A stretch of DNA of 6,116 nucleotides from Candidatus Bathyarchaeota archaeon. Its GTDB lineage: Archaea > Thermoproteota > Bathyarchaeia > 40CM-2-53-6. Positions 5,492-6,116 of this stretch are shown piece by piece. The stretch covers positions 1 through 6,116 of the forward strand of contig VBBH01000072.1 in assembly GCA_005888695.1 (NCBI GenBank), in the 5' to 3' direction. Position 1 is the first letter of the stretch; each line of letters begins with the position of its first letter. The position numbers and the translations under genes are program-made. The notes beneath the pieces were generated by a model. That model was not told where the DNA came from, did not search any database, and saw only the letters and a program-made list of their open reading frames with translations.

Positions 5492-5929
5492 ATGACCCGC
5501 GCGGAGGATTGTATATTCTGCAACATAGTTGAACGGCATGCGCCTGCGGACATTGTCTACGAAGATGGACACTCGATTGCTTTCCTAGACATATATCCTC
5601 TGAATCCGGGACACACGCTTGTCGTCTCCAAGAAACACTACGGTACGCTGGACGAGATGCCACCCGAGGAGGTCGGCCTTCTGTTCTCGACCGTTGCTAA
5701 GGTCATGAAAGGCTTGAAAGAAGCAGTGGGAGCAGACGGGATCAATATAGGCCAGTCGAACGGCAAGGCAGCGTCTCAGGACTTGTTCCACGTACACGTC
5801 AACATTATCCCAAGGTTCACTCAGGAGAGTTCAGAAGGTAAGACTTTCCCAGACCGAAAGAAACTTGGGAAGCAGGAGATGGAGAAGCTCGGAAGGAAAA
5901 TAAAGTCGCAGGTTCAGACGAGATCCTAG
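5492..5929 (+). CDS. HIT family nucleotide hydrolase/transferase with altered histidine triad
   Basis: The protein has 145 residues from ATG 5492, 12 nt after the previous stop. CIFC (C7, C10) begins the protein, as in zinc-binding HIT proteins. YEDGHSIAFLDIYPLNPGHT (residues 23-42) is the conserved nucleotide-binding strand and loop region, and NIGQSNGKAASQDLFHVHVN (85-104) leads into the catalytic motif. The motif is H100-V-H102-V-N104 followed by IIPRF: the first two histidines are present, including the expected nucleophile H102, but the third is Asn. HIT enzymes form dimers that hydrolyse or transfer nucleotidyl groups, for example from aminoacyl-AMP, phosphoramidates or dinucleoside polyphosphates. 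The C-terminus (about 115-145) is Lys/Glu-rich and likely helical. Last gene of the nreA set, convergent with the tRNA gene. The exact substrate cannot be read from sequence. Confidence 0.93.
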   Translation: MTRAEDCIFCNIVERHAPADIVYEDGHSIAFLDIYPLNPGHTLVVSKKHYGTLDEMPPEEVGLLFSTVAKVMKGLKEAVGADGINIGQSNGKAASQDLFHVHVNIIPRFTQESSEGKTFPDRKKLGKQEMEKLGRKIKSQVQTRS

Positions 5930-5960
5930 AACATTTCGGGTAGTAGTAGCGTTTCAAACT

Positions 5961-6066
5961 TGGAGCCCCGGGGGGGGATTGAACCCCCGACCTACGGCTC
6001 TCTTGAGCCCTGCCGGCTCAAGGCAGGGGTTACAAAGCCGTCGCTCTGCCGCTGAGCTACCGAGGC
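5961..6066 (-). tRNA. tRNA-Thr (anticodon UGU) with a 31-nt intron and encoded CCA
   Basis: Read on the minus strand from 6066: acceptor GCCTCGG, TA, D arm GCTC-AGCGGCA-GAGC, then anticodon stem ACGGC and loop TTTGTA. After the intron comes A, then GCCGT, variable loop AGGTC, T arm GGGGG-TTCAATC-CCCCC, acceptor CCGGGGC, discriminator T and encoded CCA (5963-5961). The acceptor has one U-G wobble (positions 4-69); all other stems pair fully. The anticodon TGT is at 6034-6032, reading ACA threonine codons, and U73 is consistent with archaeal tRNA-Thr. Exon 1 is 6066-6031 and exon 2 is 5999-5961, giving a 75-nt mature tRNA including CCA. Confidence 0.96.
6000..6030 (-). other. tRNA intron at position 37/38 with bulge-helix-bulge splice sites
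   Basis: The 31-nt intron lies between A37 and A38. Exon bases UUUG (6036-6033) pair with intron CAAG (6005-6002), giving a 4-bp helix flanked by 3-nt bulges UAA and AGA, each cut after its second base. This is the bulge-helix-bulge recognised by the archaeal tRNA splicing endonuclease. Inside, CCCTGCC (6028-6022) pairs with GGCAGGG (6014-6008) around a 7-nt loop. A competing hairpin, CTTGAGCC (6023-6016) with GGCTCAAG (6010-6... through 6002, allowing its 8-bp arm), would use up the CAAG needed for the splice-site helix. Confidence 0.85.
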
Positions 6067-6086
6067 AAACCCTTTGGCGGCCTCGG
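6060..6086 (-). repeat. Inverted repeat: tRNA leader complementary to the acceptor strand
   Basis: On the minus strand the precursor leader contains CCGAGGC (6086-6080), the exact complement of the tRNA 5' acceptor strand GCCTCGG (6066-6060), separated by 13 nt. The unprocessed transcript could form a fully Watson-Crick 7-bp hairpin that competes with the mature acceptor stem, which has a U-G pair. Whether this matters depends on where transcription starts. It may also be chance in a GC-rich leader. Confidence 0.45.
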
Positions 6087-6100
6087 CATGAACGGTCCTG

Positions 6101-6107
6101 ATAAATT
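6101..6107 (-). promoter_or_regulatory. Putative TATA box of the tRNA-Thr gene
   Basis: AATTTAT on the minus strand (6107-6101) is the most AT-rich element upstream of the tRNA. Its centre is about 38 bp from the first tRNA base. With the usual archaeal spacing of roughly 25 bp from TATA centre to start, transcription would begin near 6079, leaving a leader of about 13 nt. That start would fall at the edge of the leader complement at 6080-6086. The window ends 9 bp beyond, so a BRE cannot be judged. Confidence 0.4.
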
Positions 6108-6116
6108 CTCCCAAAG

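Noticed and set aside
1..6116. CRISPR array, insertion sequence or long direct repeats
   Set aside because: No regularly spaced repeats, transposase motifs or terminal inverted repeats were seen by reading both strands.

Overview
The window looks archaeal. It carries an NreA-type DNA repair protein (a family I know only from archaea), a tRNA-Thr(UGU) interrupted by a 31-nt intron at the archaeal 37/38 position with bulge-helix-bulge splice sites, an archaeal-style winged-helix protein with a membrane-anchored C-terminus, and several UUG or AUG starts with weak Shine-Dalgarno sequences. A Thermoproteota/TACK lineage such as Bathyarchaeia or Nitrososphaeria fits, but that placement is inference; no rRNA or other decisive marker is present.

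Region 1 (1-2181, all + strand) is accessory in character. It holds the 3' end of a GT4-type glycosyltransferase, overlapped by a SAM methyltransferase whose reading frame is broken at a run of six A's. Next comes a winged-helix/membrane protein with an in-frame TAA between its first transmembrane segment and a still-readable second one. Last is an N-terminally anchored exported protein resembling DUF4382. Two neighbouring genes each carry one lesion, so this end is either decaying or contains assembly errors. The glycosyltransferase and methyltransferase suggest the edge of a surface-glycan locus.

Region 2 (2182-3648) begins with 264 bp without a convincing gene. It continues with a minus-strand radical SAM enzyme of the AmmeMemoRadiSam family (amrS), then a 141-bp divergent spacer containing a palindrome.

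Region 3 (3649-5929, + strand) is a compact three-gene set with gaps of 10 and 12 nt: nreA (C4 zinc finger, C-terminal PCNA-binding-like motif), a PduO-type ATP:cob(I)alamin adenosyltransferase, and a HIT-family nucleotide hydrolase/transferase whose third motif histidine is Asn. Co-transcription is likely from the spacing. A shared function for repair, B12 activation and nucleotide hydrolysis is not established.

Region 4 (5930-6116) holds the intron-containing tRNA-Thr on the minus strand, convergent with the operon. Its intron can fold in two mutually exclusive ways, and its 5' leader contains a perfect complement of the acceptor strand.

No CRISPR array, insertion sequence, toxin-antitoxin pair or recognisable defence system is present. 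The most unusual signals are the two gene lesions and the alternative folds around the tRNA.
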